64,000 nucleotides of DNA from NCBI GenBank assembly GCA_013911065.1, contig JACERV010000021.1:1-64000 (forward strand), in the 5' to 3' direction. The notes beneath the pieces were generated by a model. It had not been told where the DNA came from. It made no database searches and saw nothing but the letters and a program-made list of their open reading frames with translations. Numbering within the stretch: position 1 is the stretch's first letter; every line of letters begins with the position of its first letter. The position numbers and the translations under genes were made by a program. Of this stretch, positions 52,557-62,221 are shown in pieces. The DNA is from Ruminococcus sp. GTDB lineage: Bacteria; Bacillota; Clostridia; Lachnospirales; Lachnospiraceae.

Positions 52557-52613
52557 GGACTAAAGCCCTTAGTCTGGGTCAAAAAGGATAAAATGTAAAA
52601 TTAAAGGAGATAT

Positions 52614-54200
52614 ATGGAAGAAGTAAGATTTGAAGAACTGGGGCTGCTCCCTGAAATTGTAAAAGCGGTTAAAAAAATGGGATTTGAGGAAGCTTCACTT
52701 ATTCAGGCAAAAGCAATTCCTGCTATGAAGACAGGCAAAGATATTATAGGTCAGGCACAGACCGGAACGGGGAAGACAGCGGCATTTGGAATTCCTCTTC
52801 TGGAGAAAATAGATCTGAAGAATAAGAAACTTCAGGCAGTTGTATTGTGTCCTACCAGAGAACTGGCAATTCAGGTAGCGGAAGAAATCCGCGACCTTGC
52901 AAAATATATGCATGGAATTAAGGTGTTGCCTATTTACGGTGGACAGGAGATTGTAACACAGATTCGTTCGTTAAAAAGCGGTACTCAGTTGATTATAGGT
53001 ACACCGGGGCGTGTGATGGACCACATGCGGAGAAAAACAATAAAGATGGAAGAAGTTCACACCATAGTCCTGGATGAAGCAGACGAAATGCTGAATATGG
53101 GATTTCGTGAAGATATTGAAACTATTTTGGAAGGAGTTCCTGAGGAACGCCAGACAGTTTTGTTTTCGGCTACGATGCCTAAGGCTATCCTGGAGATAAC
53201 GAAAAGGTTTCAAAAGAATGCCGAGCTTATCAAAGTAACAAAAAAAGAACTGACAGTGCCGAATATTGAGCAGTTTTATTATGAAGTGAAGCCCAAGAGT
53301 AAGGAAGAGGTGCTTTCACGTCTGTTGGATATATACACTCCCAAATTGTCAGTTGTATTTTGCAATACAAAAAAGCAGGTTGATATTCTTGTAAATGGCC
53401 TGCTTGGCAGAGGATATTTTGCTGCGGGGCTGCATGGTGATTTGAAACAAGTACAGCGTGACCGGGTAATGCAGGGATTCCGTTCCGGAAAAACAGACAT
53501 TCTTGTGGCAACGGATGTGGCTGCCAGAGGAATTGATGTAGATGAAGTTGAGGCTGTGTTTAATTATGACTTGCCCCAGGATGATGAATATTATGTACAC
53601 CGTATAGGCAGAACCGGAAGAGCAGGGCGTGAAGGAAGATCATTCTCTTTCGTGTCAGGAAAAGAAGTATATAAATTAAAAGAAATACAGCGTTACTGCA
53701 AGACAAAAATCTATGCTCAAAAGGTGCCGTCTTTAAATGATGTAGCGAATACAAAAATGGAAAACATACTTGGGGAAATCGACCATATTATTGAAACAGA
53801 TGACCTGACAAAGTACCTTCACGTAATTGAGAGCAAAGTAAATGATTCCGACTATACTGCCATGGATTTGGCAGCGGCATTTCTGAAACTCAGCTCCGGA
53901 CAGAGCGAAGTCAGCCCAGAAGAAGTAATGGAATTTGGTGATACTGGAGCGGAAGAGGCTGGCATGGTTCGTCTTTTCATCAATATAGGCAAGAAGAATA
54001 AAGCAAAACCTGGGGACATCGTTGGTGCCATCGCAGGAGAGAGCGGTATTCCGGGAAAATTGATTGGGTCTATCGACATGTATGATAAATATACATTTGT
54101 AGAAGTGCCTAAGGATTATGCAAGAGAAGTATTGAATGCCATGAATCATACAAAAATAAAAGGAAAAGCCATTGCTGTAGAGCCGGCTAACCAGAAATAG
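52614..54200 (+). CDS. DEAD-box ATP-dependent RNA helicase (DeaD/CshA-like)
   Basis: This 528-residue helicase unwinds structured RNA. Motifs are in order: AQTGTGKT (Walker A, near residue 44), PTRELAIQ, TPGRVMDH, DEAD near 154, SAT, VATDVAARGID and HRIGRTGRAG. The C-terminal 75 residues form a DbpA-type RNA-binding domain (VRLFINIGKKNKAKPGDIVG) that targets ribosomal RNA. It acts in ribosome assembly, mRNA decay or cold adaptation. AAAGGAG precedes the ATG. A promoter and an attenuator-like terminator lie upstream. Confidence 0.95.
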   Translation: MEEVRFEELGLLPEIVKAVKKMGFEEASLIQAKAIPAMKTGKDIIGQAQTGTGKTAAFGIPLLEKIDLKNKKLQAVVLCPTRELAIQVAEEIRDLAKYMHGIKVLPIYGGQEIVTQIRSLKSGTQLIIGTPGRVMDHMRRKTIKMEEVHTIVLDEADEMLNMGFREDIETILEGVPEERQTVLFSATMPKAILEITKRFQKNAELIKVTKKELTVPNIEQFYYEVKPKSKEEVLSRLLDIYTPKLSVVFCNTKKQVDILVNGLLGRGYFAAGLHGDLKQVQRDRVMQGFRSGKTDILVATDVAARGIDVDEVEAVFNYDLPQDDEYYVHRIGRTGRAGREGRSFSFVSGKEVYKLKEIQRYCKTKIYAQKVPSLNDVANTKMENILGEIDHIIETDDLTKYLHVIESKVNDSDYTAMDLAAAFLKLSSGQSEVSPEEVMEFGDTGAEEAGMVRLFINIGKKNKAKPGDIVGAIAGESGIPGKLIGSIDMYDKYTFVEVPKDYAREVLNAMNHTKIKGKAIAVEPANQK

Positions 54201-54216
54201 AGAATTGTTTAAAGAG

Positions 54217-54268
54217 GACTTGCCAGTTAAGCTCGTGTGATACACGAACTTACCCGGCAAGTCTTTTT
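54217..54268 (+). terminator. Terminator of the helicase gene
   Basis: GACTTGCC pairs with GGCAAGTC, with inner pairings GTTAAG/CTTAC and TCGTG/CACGA, followed by TTTTT. The U-tract directly adjoins the structured repeat at 54266. Confidence 0.85.
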
Positions 54269-54390
54269 ATATAATAGGAAACGCAGTTTCCTATTATATA
54301 AAAACTCTCCGGGGGATGGCACTGCGGTGTAAGAGGTAGATGTCGCTATGCGACCGCCGCAGGCGCAAGAGTTTGCGAAGCAAACTCTTT
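54266..54390 (+). repeat. Structured multi-hairpin repeat element, copy 2
   Basis: The same order as the element at 30465: a perfect 16-bp stem (TTATATAATAGGAAAC with its complement, 3-nt loop), the GGGGGATGGCACTGCGGTGT box (54311-54330), GTCGC/GCGAC, CGCC-GCA-GGCG, and a 10-bp stem (54367-54376 with 54380-54389). Stem bases differ from copy 1 while keeping pairing. It directly follows the helicase terminator and lies between convergent genes. Confidence 0.75.
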
Positions 54391-54401
54391 ATTTGAAACA
54401 C

Positions 54402-55334
54402 CTATTTTCTTATAATTGTACCGGCTTTTCCCTTGATACCTTCTTTTACTTTGTCAAAAGAGGTGATAAGGGCGCTTCTGTCTTCACGCTGTTCGATGAA
54501 CTCCACCGCGGCACGGAATTTAGGAAACATGTTATAAATACCGAAGTGTCCCTGCTCCATATATTCCTTCGCCTGGTCTATGGTGATTTCTCCCAGTTTT
54601 TCTTCATTTGGCCTGTTAAGGTTGATGCAGACCTGTTCCACACTTGTCAGAATGATCAGTTCGTCTGCATTGATTCCTTCCGCCAGCTTTCCGGCAGCTA
54701 AGTCTTTTTCAATGACGGCACTGGCACCCTTGAGGTGATTGTCCTGTTCTAAGACGGGGATGCCGCCTCCACCGCATGCAATTACAATCTGGTCAGCATC
54801 CAGCAGAGCGTTCACTGCATCTAATTCTACAATCTTAACCGGATTTGGAGCAGAGACAACGCGGCGGAAACCTTTGCCTGGCTCTTCCACCACGTAATTT
54901 CCTTTTTTACGCTCTTCATCCGCTTCCTCAGCAGTCATATAACGGCCCAGAACCTTTGTCGGGGTATAGAACGCTTCATCATAAGGGTCTACAATTACCT
55001 GGGTTAAAACAGTGCTGACGGTACGGTAAATGCCCCTGTTCAATAACTCTTCACGAATTCCGTTCTGTAAATCATATCCAATATAGCCCTGGCTCATTGC
55101 GGAACATACGGACATCGGTGCGGAAGTATAATTATCATGTGTTTTACCAAACTCATTCATTGCAGTGTGTATCATGCCTACCTGAGGTGCATTGCTGTGG
55201 GTTATGGCAACCTGATACCCTTCTTCAATTAAATCTGCAATGGATTTTGCCGTATTTTTTACAGCTATTTTTTGTTCAGGGAGGGTAGTTCCCAAAGCCC
55301 GGTGTCCTAATGCAACAACGACTCTTTTCTTCAT
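54402..55334 (-). CDS. arcC: Carbamate kinase
   Basis: This 310-residue kinase converts carbamoyl phosphate and ADP to ATP, ammonia and CO2, giving energy in arginine or related degradation. Family motifs are VVALGHRALGTTLPEQK near residue 4, ITHSNAPQVGMIHTA near 44 and IACGGGGIPVLEQ near 188. Length fits ArcC. No arginine deiminase or ornithine carbamoyltransferase adjoins it, so the carbamoyl phosphate source is elsewhere in the genome. It reads toward the convergent helicase gene, with the repeat in between. Confidence 0.95.
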   Translation of the reverse strand: MKKRVVVALGHRALGTTLPEQKIAVKNTAKSIADLIEEGYQVAITHSNAPQVGMIHTAMNEFGKTHDNYTSAPMSVCSAMSQGYIGYDLQNGIREELLNRGIYRTVSTVLTQVIVDPYDEAFYTPTKVLGRYMTAEEADEERKKGNYVVEEPGKGFRRVVSAPNPVKIVELDAVNALLDADQIVIACGGGGIPVLEQDNHLKGASAVIEKDLAAGKLAEGINADELIILTSVEQVCINLNRPNEEKLGEITIDQAKEYMEQGHFGIYNMFPKFRAAVEFIEQREDRSALITSFDKVKEGIKGKAGTIIRK

Positions 55335-55415
55335 AATTTATATCCTCTGTTTCTTTTTAGATTTACATCAGCAGGTATATGAAAATTATAGTATTTTTCA
55401 TTTTAAAAAGCAACG

Positions 55416-55967
55416 TTAAAGTTTAACAACACGATGACGGTGACGGGTGTGTTTCAGGAATTTAGTTAAAATATCATTGGTTTTTATTTTCAGGGTTGTT
55501 GTATTCATACATGGGTGACAGCCCAGATATTCACTTTCAAGCAATTCTTTGTCAACCAGCAGGTCCACATACCAGTCTCTGTCATTCATAAGCCCCAATA
55601 CACTGACGGAACCCGGTGTGAGGCCCAAGTATTCTTCCATAAATTCAGGCTCTGCAAAAGAAAGCCGGGAAATATTAAGCTGGGCGGATAAATCTTTTGT
55701 GAGAAATTTCTTATCACCTGGCATAAGAAGCAGAAAAAATGTAGTCTTCTGACGGTTGCGCAGGAAAAGGTTCTTACATGGGAGAATTCCAAGTTCGTCT
55801 TCCACAGCCCTGCATGCCTCAATCGTGGGGGCCACATCATGGTCTACACCCTCATAAGGGATACGCAGCTTGTCCAAAAGGTCGTAGGTTTTTTCCTCTG
55901 TCTTTGAGCGCTGGGTGCAGTCAGGTTTGCTAGTAAAATGTTCTTTGCTTACGTAGATTTTATCCAT
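55416..55967 (-). CDS. Prolyl-tRNA editing protein (YbaK/ProX-type)
   Basis: This 183-residue YbaK/ProX-family editing domain deacylates mischarged tRNA-Pro in trans. It shows the LLDKLRIPYEGVDHD opening near residue 30, NLFLRNRQKTTFFLLLM and the late GLTPGSVSVLGLMND and LLESEYLGCHPCMNTTTLKI segments typical of the family. Two adjacent ATGs exist; the second is better spaced (7 bases) from AAAGGA. It stands alone between carbamate kinase and a membrane protein gene. Confidence 0.88.
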   Translation of the reverse strand: MDKIYVSKEHFTSKPDCTQRSKTEEKTYDLLDKLRIPYEGVDHDVAPTIEACRAVEDELGILPCKNLFLRNRQKTTFFLLLMPGDKKFLTKDLSAQLNISRLSFAEPEFMEEYLGLTPGSVSVLGLMNDRDWYVDLLVDKELLESEYLGCHPCMNTTTLKIKTNDILTKFLKHTRHRHRVVKL

Positions 55968-56011
55968 CATTCCATCCTTTCTTTGGCAGGTTTTGTTTCT
56001 GCCTTATGACT

Positions 56012-57637
56012 TCATAAAAAATAGTTCGGTTTCAATAGTCCGGAAAGTAGTTCCGGGTGTAGAAGAGTATACAATAAATCAGCTGTAAATAGTACACACA
56101 GCAGGATACACAGGGCAGCCTGTATATAAGCCGGAAATCTGTGAAAAGACTCATTCCAGCAGGGGGCCAGATAGTATAGAAAAGCACAGCCTATCATAGC
56201 AAAGAAAATTGCTCCGCCCAGGAAGGTTCTTCCGTCCAGATTCAAAAAGTATCCGGTGTAATCGGTAAGTATGATATCCCATTCGTATTCCAGAATCCAA
56301 TTGATAAGATACTCAATCAGGGCATATACAGCCATAATCATCAAAAATACAAGAAGCGGCTTCTGAGAAAACATCCTGATAAGAACTAATAAAATCAGCC
56401 CGCACAGTCCATACAGCGGCAGCCAGGGACCCAACAAAAATCCACGGCCTGGGAGTGCGCCGTCAAGGAGCAGGTGAATAAAACTTTCCAGAATCCATCC
56501 AAATATAGAGAAAGCAAAAAACAAAAAGACACAGGATAAAAAGTTATACTTCTGACCTGCCTGCATCGGAGCTTTTACTGCCCGTCTTGGCGGTTGGATA
56601 GAATATAAAAATGCCGGATACTGCTCAGGGGCAAAATAGGAAATCTTTGTGTAAGGCCCCTGGGAATCATCATAAAGCGCCTTGCTGATTAAAAGCTCAT
56701 CCTCAGAAGGGACATATTCCAGCAGACTATCCTGGAATAGTTCGTATCCGCTTGCCCTGCATGAAATGTAATTTTTCCTCAGTTTCATGTAGAGTTCGGC
56801 ATCCGTTCCCGTCATATAAGGATTGACAAAAGTAAAACCTAGTATTCCAAAGGTTAAAAATGCAAGAATCTGCCAGCCCAGAAAGGACAGGTGAAGTAAA
56901 AACATCTTCCACTTATTCCCATGCATCAGTTGTCTGGACAGCTGGAAAGCCTCACTGCGTTTGGCGGCTGGATTCTCCGCAAGGATAAAAGGAATCATAA
57001 TATATTCATAATGCTTAATGAATCCGCCTATAATGGTAAGATTCCAAAGCCATTGAAATATATTGCGGCAAAACATAATCCATGCAGGATTGCGGAGATA
57101 CCTTAGTTTATAAAGAAAAAATATTTTGCTGATTCTGGTCTGGTGGTAATTCCGGGCCTCCAGAAAAAACCTCCGCTCACCGATGAGCAGAATATTTGCA
57201 GCAAAAAACTGATAAGCCAGTATAGCGATTGCACCTGCTGCCAGAAAAACGGAGGACCAGTTAAAATGGTCATCTAAAATACTGTTTACGGCTCTGAGAA
57301 TAGAAAAAGATACAGACCTTCCGCTTGTATACATATCAATCAGATAATCTGTAACCGTATGTACAGAAGGCGACGAGAAAAAAACAGGATTTTTTGTGTC
57401 GGTTATCTGTTCAAAAGTATCCATTATAACCTCGGAATTCGGCAAACCTGCCGCAGAGGAGGCATCAGGATAGTTATCCTGCATCTGTGTGTCAGGGCCA
57501 TACTGGTTTAAAACTGCTGTAGAAGATGTATAGGCAGTTGTCAGCATGGCAATCAGAAAACAAACGGCAATCATACGCCAATAGTTTACTTTTAAGGACG
57601 CTATAGTTTTTTTCTTTAGTGCTTTTCTTTTCCACAT
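56012..57637 (-). CDS. Fusion of DUF975-like and CmpB-type membrane domains
   Basis: This 541-residue multi-pass membrane protein has an N-terminal half (about 1-300) that resembles DUF975-type proteins with several transmembrane helices. A C-terminal half (from about 370) has the CFLFFAFSIFGWILESF and GRGFLLGPWLPLYGLCGLI segments of the putative ABC-transporter type IV (CmpB-like) family. About ten hydrophobic segments are visible. The two domains usually occur separately; here they are joined by a linker. The function is unknown, and no ATPase is adjacent. Confidence 0.75.
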   Translation of the reverse strand: MWKRKALKKKTIASLKVNYWRMIAVCFLIAMLTTAYTSSTAVLNQYGPDTQMQDNYPDASSAAGLPNSEVIMDTFEQITDTKNPVFFSSPSVHTVTDYLIDMYTSGRSVSFSILRAVNSILDDHFNWSSVFLAAGAIAILAYQFFAANILLIGERRFFLEARNYHQTRISKIFFLYKLRYLRNPAWIMFCRNIFQWLWNLTIIGGFIKHYEYIMIPFILAENPAAKRSEAFQLSRQLMHGNKWKMFLLHLSFLGWQILAFLTFGILGFTFVNPYMTGTDAELYMKLRKNYISCRASGYELFQDSLLEYVPSEDELLISKALYDDSQGPYTKISYFAPEQYPAFLYSIQPPRRAVKAPMQAGQKYNFLSCVFLFFAFSIFGWILESFIHLLLDGALPGRGFLLGPWLPLYGLCGLILLVLIRMFSQKPLLVFLMIMAVYALIEYLINWILEYEWDIILTDYTGYFLNLDGRTFLGGAIFFAMIGCAFLYYLAPCWNESFHRFPAYIQAALCILLCVLFTADLLYTLLHPELLSGLLKPNYFL

Positions 57638-57703
57638 ACGGAAAACCTCCGGAGAGTTCGATTATCATCTTTATTATAGTAAAGTTACAAAGATAACGCA
57701 ATC

Positions 57704-57750
57704 AAAAAAACTCCGGCTGGAACAATTTAAGATATAAAGCCTTGTTCCAG
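57704..57750 (-). terminator. Minus-strand terminator
   Basis: A CTGGAACAA/TTGTTCCAG hairpin, with a run of A on the plus strand (57704-57710) that reads as TTTTTTT on the minus strand. It lies downstream of the small membrane protein at 57789. Confidence 0.8.
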
Positions 57751-57788
57751 ACGAAGTTTTTGTTCTGATAGTCCTGGGCTAAGAAACC

Positions 57789-58166
57789 TTAATTGGACTG
57801 ATACCATCCCCAGAGATAGAGGATTGGCCATAACAGGCCGATCAGACCCAAAGCGGAGAATCCTGCAGTTACTGTAGAATAGATGATGTTGGCAACGTAA
57901 TAGATAGCCAATATAATGCCCATAATTAGTACGGACTGCTTGGATTTATATGCAACCCCTACAATACCGGAAGCCAGAAGAATAAAGGCGCCGACGAACA
58001 TCAGGGCATAGGACAGTGTAGTAGGTGCTGCTATACCCATTGTAGCATAAGTTTCTTCAACCACACCTCTCATGGCGACTGAAATAATGCTGGAAATCAA
58101 GGTCAGACAGCCAATAACAATCAAGATGATAGATAAGACTTTTAATAATTTGCTTTGTTTTCTCAT
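57789..58166 (-). CDS. Small membrane protein of unknown function
   Basis: This 125-residue protein has four predicted transmembrane segments (near residues 7-30, 48-68, 77-97 and 103-120) and a short cytoplasmic Lys/Arg-rich start. No catalytic motif is visible. AGGAGG lies upstream of the ATG. It lies downstream of the ABC efflux genes (58242-62018), with 75 bases between, and could belong to the same transcript. Similar small four-helix proteins are common in Lachnospiraceae without a known role. Confidence 0.7.
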   Translation of the reverse strand: MRKQSKLLKVLSIILIVIGCLTLISSIISVAMRGVVEETYATMGIAAPTTLSYALMFVGAFILLASGIVGVAYKSKQSVLIMGIILAIYYVANIIYSTVTAGFSALGLIGLLWPILYLWGWYQSN

Positions 58167-58241
58167 GAAAAACCCTCCTCATGTTATAAAAATAGTTTCT
58201 GCATATAAAATGCAAGTGTCCATTAAGCTATGTAAAGAATG

Positions 58242-59480
58242 CTACATTCGTCTTAATGCTTCAATAGGGCTCAGTTTAGCCGCTTTTCTTGCAGGGTATA
58301 TTCCGAATACAATTCCTACGCTGCATGAGAAAATCGTGGCTATCAGGATAGCCGGGAAAGAAAGCTGTGCTTTGATTCCTCCGATGCCGAGAGCCGTTAT
58401 CAATGCCGTAAGGGCAGCTCCAAGTATAATTCCTATGACCCCGCCCATTCCTGAGATGATTGCAGATTCACAGAGAAATTGTGCAATGATAGAGCCAGTC
58501 TTTGCTCCCAGTGCTTTACGGATCCCAATCTCCCGGGTACGCTCGGTAACAGATACAAGCATGATATTCATAACACCGATGCCTCCAACAATAAGGGAAA
58601 TGCCTGCAACTAATGCAACAAATGCAGTTACACCATCCATAATGGAGCCAAACATATCAGCAAAGTTTATTGGTTTCTGTTGAATAAATGGAGCATCCCC
58701 CAGATTCTGATGTCTGGAATTCAGTATTTGGACGGCAGTTTTAGCAACTCTGGCAGCCTGATCCTTATCGTATGAAGTGATAGAAACAGATGGAAAGGCA
58801 TCAATAGGGTTGCCAAAGGTTTTTGAAACCGTGTAAGGCATTTCTAGGGAGATACTTTGATCCATCCCCATAGCCTGATACTGCTTTTCGGCTTCCAGCA
58901 TTTCCGGTGAAGTTTTACGAACACCGATGATATTTACATTTTGTATGCTGCTGTCGACTTTCAGTTCTATACTCATGCCGACAATATCTGTATTTCCGAA
59001 TAAATATAAAGCTGTCAGCTCATCAACCACGCAGACCATATTGGCATTCGCTACATCATTGTCTGTAAAATAATTTCCTTTTACCAAAGGTTCTGTGTAT
59101 TGTGCATACTCGTAATCAGGTGTCGTCAGCGTCACATATGCGTCAAAATTGCCTTTACGGGTAGTGAGGGAACCGGAGGTTGCCGAGGAGGCAGATACAC
59201 TTTGCACAGATTCATCCAGGGAGGTCCTCAAAAATGCAATATCCTCTCCTGTTATGACGTTTGGATCCGAGACTTCATCTGTATTTGCCTGTATAGTAAC
59301 TGTATTATTCTGTTCATTTGAGGCATCCACCACATCCTTTTTCAAGCCGTTTCCAATAGAAACAATTGTAACAACAGATGTGATACCTATAATAATACCA
59401 AGCATGGTCAAAAAGGAGCGGCCTTTATTGGAACGGATGTTGTCAAGAGCCATTTTTACATATTCTAAAAATTGTCCCAT
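58242..59480 (-). CDS. MacB-like ABC transporter permease
   Basis: This 412-residue permease of the MacB/FtsX type has one N-terminal transmembrane helix (about 20-42), a large extracellular MacB_PCD domain, and three C-terminal helices (from about 285), including LVAGISLIVGGIGVMNIMLVSVTERTREIGIRKALGA and SIIAQFLCESAIISG. It works with the ATPase and membrane-fusion protein encoded upstream to export a peptide, antibiotic or other substrate. The gene order MacB ATPase, MacA-like, permease is typical of Gram-positive efflux operons. Confidence 0.92.
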   Translation of the reverse strand: MGQFLEYVKMALDNIRSNKGRSFLTMLGIIIGITSVVTIVSIGNGLKKDVVDASNEQNNTVTIQANTDEVSDPNVITGEDIAFLRTSLDESVQSVSASSATSGSLTTRKGNFDAYVTLTTPDYEYAQYTEPLVKGNYFTDNDVANANMVCVVDELTALYLFGNTDIVGMSIELKVDSSIQNVNIIGVRKTSPEMLEAEKQYQAMGMDQSISLEMPYTVSKTFGNPIDAFPSVSITSYDKDQAARVAKTAVQILNSRHQNLGDAPFIQQKPINFADMFGSIMDGVTAFVALVAGISLIVGGIGVMNIMLVSVTERTREIGIRKALGAKTGSIIAQFLCESAIISGMGGVIGIILGAALTALITALGIGGIKAQLSFPAILIATIFSCSVGIVFGIYPARKAAKLSPIEALRRM

Positions 59481-59509
59481 ATTATGTCCTCTTTTCTTAG
59501 TCTGTCAGG

Positions 59510-61303
59510 CTATTCATTTGGACTTGCCTGTATGGTGACAGCACTATTATTCTTATCTGAAGCATCCGTCCCATCTTTAGCTTTGGAGTCATCCGTATCT
59601 GATTTCTCTACGGCAGTTGCCTTCATACCTTCTTTGATATCTACATTCAGGTCATTTACCACCTTGTCACCCTTTTTCAAGCCACTTTTTATTTCAATTG
59701 AGGTTGTGGATGCAGTTCCCAGTTCAACTGGATTTTTCTTCACAACACCATCTTTAATGACATATACGAAGTCTCCGTCTGAGGAAGTGTTAATAACTTC
59801 GGTGGGAACCACAAGGACGTCATTGGCTTCCGCCACAGTCATAGAGATTTTTGCGGTAGCACCAATGCAGACATTTTCGTCAGGATTGTCAATGTGAATT
59901 TCTGCCCCGATAACAGGATTCCCTTTTTCATTATTAAGAGCTATTTTATTAACCTTGGACAGCGTACCCTGATACTTATATTGTCCAATGGTAATGTCTA
60001 CTTTATTTCCAACTTTTATCTTTTCATAATCGTCAGGAGATACTTCTATTTTTACGCGTACTTTTTCGGTACTTGCAATTGTAAACATAGCCATTCCCTG
60101 TGTGGCGGTATTCGTCTGCATTGCATCTACAGAGGCAATAACACCATCCATGTCGGCTTTCATTCCTTCTTTCCCTTTTTCAACCAATTCAGCCGGTGTC
60201 AGTGCGGACAGTTCAGCCAGGTTGTCACTGATTTCCAGGTTTGCCAGTTCAGAGGACGTCATACCTGAGCTTGAGGAGGAAGAAGATGCTGCGTTATATG
60301 CAGCTTCCCATTCTGCATATGCGGCTTCGTACTGGGCTTTGAGTGCAGGGTAGCCTGCATCGTCCACATCAGGAGCAGTGAGGTTATTTAATTCGGTAGT
60401 TTTTTTATTATACTCATCCTGTGCATCCGCATAGGAAGATTGTGCATCTGTGAAGTCCTGGTATGCCTGGAGTAAAGTTTTTTCTTCTGGTGTACGGCTA
60501 TTTTCATCTTTGGCTTCCGCTGCGGCAGCTTTTTCGCCAAGCCCTTGGTATTTCATACTGATGGAATCCATAAGGCTCTGTTTTTCTCTCATAACAGCGT
60601 TAAACTGGTCAATCTCCTGCTGTAATTGGTTACGGGTGGTATTGTATTTATCCGTAGCAGCAGGTTCTGCAGCGAGATTTGCCTGATATTGTGCATAAGC
60701 CTGATCCACCTGCGCAGCAAGATTATTTACCTTATCAGCTAACTTATTCGCTTGGTCTGCGGCCTGGGCAGATGCTGCATTTGCCGCATCGATTGCTTTT
60801 GCATTCTGTGCTCTGGATGCCTGAGAAGTATTCAGGCTGGACTGCAGTGTGAGTTGTGCCTGCTGGTTATCACGTTCTAAGTTTTTTGTGTCAAATGTAA
60901 TCAGAAGGTCACCTGATTTTACCGTGTTACCTATGACAGCATTGCAGTTTGTAATAGGAGCAGTGACAGGAGAGTAGTATGTCTTTGTATTTTCGCTTTC
61001 TACTTTGCCGCTTGCATTGTAGACTTCGCGGACATTCCCTGTTGCCACTTCTGAAACCTGGAGTGACGTATTTTGTGAACCACTGCCTTGTTTAGAAAGC
61101 AGTGAAGCAACAACAATAATAATCGCAAAAACTGCAACTACGGGAACAATAACCCATCCGGGCAGCTTTTTCCTGGGAGGTTTGGAGGCTTCCTTATCCT
61201 CCAGCTCGTAAGAATCTTCGTCCTGAAATGCATCCTCACCGGAAATCTCCGTATCAAATGTGTCTAAAATTTCATCCTGTTCTTTTTTCTTTTTAGAAAA
61301 CAT
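59510..61303 (-). CDS. MacA-like membrane-fusion protein
   Basis: This 597-residue protein has an acidic N-terminal cytoplasmic part (about 1-45), one membrane helix (about 48-70), a lipoyl/barrel-sandwich domain split by a long Ala/Gln-rich coiled coil (about 130-330), then beta-barrel and membrane-proximal domains. It bridges the ATPase-permease pair and the cell envelope in MacAB-type export. It is longer than E. coli MacA because of the extended coiled coil and acidic tail. It starts one base after the ATPase stop. Confidence 0.88.
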   Translation of the reverse strand: MFSKKKKEQDEILDTFDTEISGEDAFQDEDSYELEDKEASKPPRKKLPGWVIVPVVAVFAIIIVVASLLSKQGSGSQNTSLQVSEVATGNVREVYNASGKVESENTKTYYSPVTAPITNCNAVIGNTVKSGDLLITFDTKNLERDNQQAQLTLQSSLNTSQASRAQNAKAIDAANAASAQAADQANKLADKVNNLAAQVDQAYAQYQANLAAEPAATDKYNTTRNQLQQEIDQFNAVMREKQSLMDSISMKYQGLGEKAAAAEAKDENSRTPEEKTLLQAYQDFTDAQSSYADAQDEYNKKTTELNNLTAPDVDDAGYPALKAQYEAAYAEWEAAYNAASSSSSSSGMTSSELANLEISDNLAELSALTPAELVEKGKEGMKADMDGVIASVDAMQTNTATQGMAMFTIASTEKVRVKIEVSPDDYEKIKVGNKVDITIGQYKYQGTLSKVNKIALNNEKGNPVIGAEIHIDNPDENVCIGATAKISMTVAEANDVLVVPTEVINTSSDGDFVYVIKDGVVKKNPVELGTASTTSIEIKSGLKKGDKVVNDLNVDIKEGMKATAVEKSDTDDSKAKDGTDASDKNNSAVTIQASPNE

Positions 61304-61304
61304 A

Positions 61305-62018
61305 TTATGCTTCCTCCTTTTCCGTATTCAGATTTTCATTCAGATAATCGTCTTCTATACGTCCGTCAACAATACGGACGACTCTCTTGACCTGGCCGGC
61401 AATATCGTCATCGTGGGTAATGATGATGACGGTGCGTCCTCCCTTGTGAAGTCCTTTTAATATTTCCATAATTTCCTTTGTGGACTTTGTGTCCAGATTA
61501 CCCGTTGGCTCATCGGCCAGTACAATTGGAGGCTGTGCGGCGATGGCACGTGCAACTGCAACTCTTTGCTGCTGCCCTCCGGACAATTCGTTAGGCCTGT
61601 GTTTCAGACGTGTGTCCAAACCTACTTTCCTTAAAGCCTCAACAGCGACTTTACGGCGTCTCTGTTTACCCAGTCCACGGTAAATAAGGGGAAGCTCTAC
61701 GTTCCCTACAGCGTCCAGGTTCGATACCAGATTGAATCCTTGAAAAATAAAGCCGATTTCCTTGTTGCGGATATCTGACAACTGATTGTCTGTGAGCTTT
61801 GAAACATCTTGCCCGTTCAGATAATAATTTCCTGATGTTGGGACATCCAGACAGCCCAGCATGTTCATAAGTGTAGACTTTCCGGAACCCGAATGTCCTA
61901 TAATTGCTACAAATTCGCCCTTTTGAATGTTCAGGTTTATGCCGTCTAATGCGCGTACTTCATTTTCACCGGGATTATAGATTTTATGTATGTTCTCAAT
62001 TTTAATGAGTGGTTCCAT
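61305..62018 (-). CDS. MacB-type ABC transporter ATPase
   Basis: This 237-residue ATP-binding subunit has Walker A GHSGSGKST near residue 38, signature LSGGQQQRVA near 142, Walker B PIVLADEPTGNLD near 162 and the H-loop THDDD near 200. The ATG at 62018 follows GGAGGG by 7 bases. It forms an operon with the fusion protein and permease. Likely substrates are peptides or antimicrobials, but no regulator or immunity gene adjoins to tell. Confidence 0.93.
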   Translation of the reverse strand: MEPLIKIENIHKIYNPGENEVRALDGINLNIQKGEFVAIIGHSGSGKSTLMNMLGCLDVPTSGNYYLNGQDVSKLTDNQLSDIRNKEIGFIFQGFNLVSNLDAVGNVELPLIYRGLGKQRRRKVAVEALRKVGLDTRLKHRPNELSGGQQQRVAVARAIAAQPPIVLADEPTGNLDTKSTKEIMEILKGLHKGGRTVIIITHDDDIAGQVKRVVRIVDGRIEDDYLNENLNTEKEEA

Positions 62019-62221
62019 GTAAAATCCCTCCATAATTTTAGGTATAATACAATACCATATTTGTATTACTTAACTAATACAATATTATTTTACAGACAAA
62101 AAGTCAATACCTTTATCAAATAAAATGTGTAGAGAAAGTGAATATGGGAGACATTTACAGTAAGGCTATTGTCTGTTACAATACTAAGATGCGTTTATGA
62201 TTTTACCCTTGCAGGCAAAAT

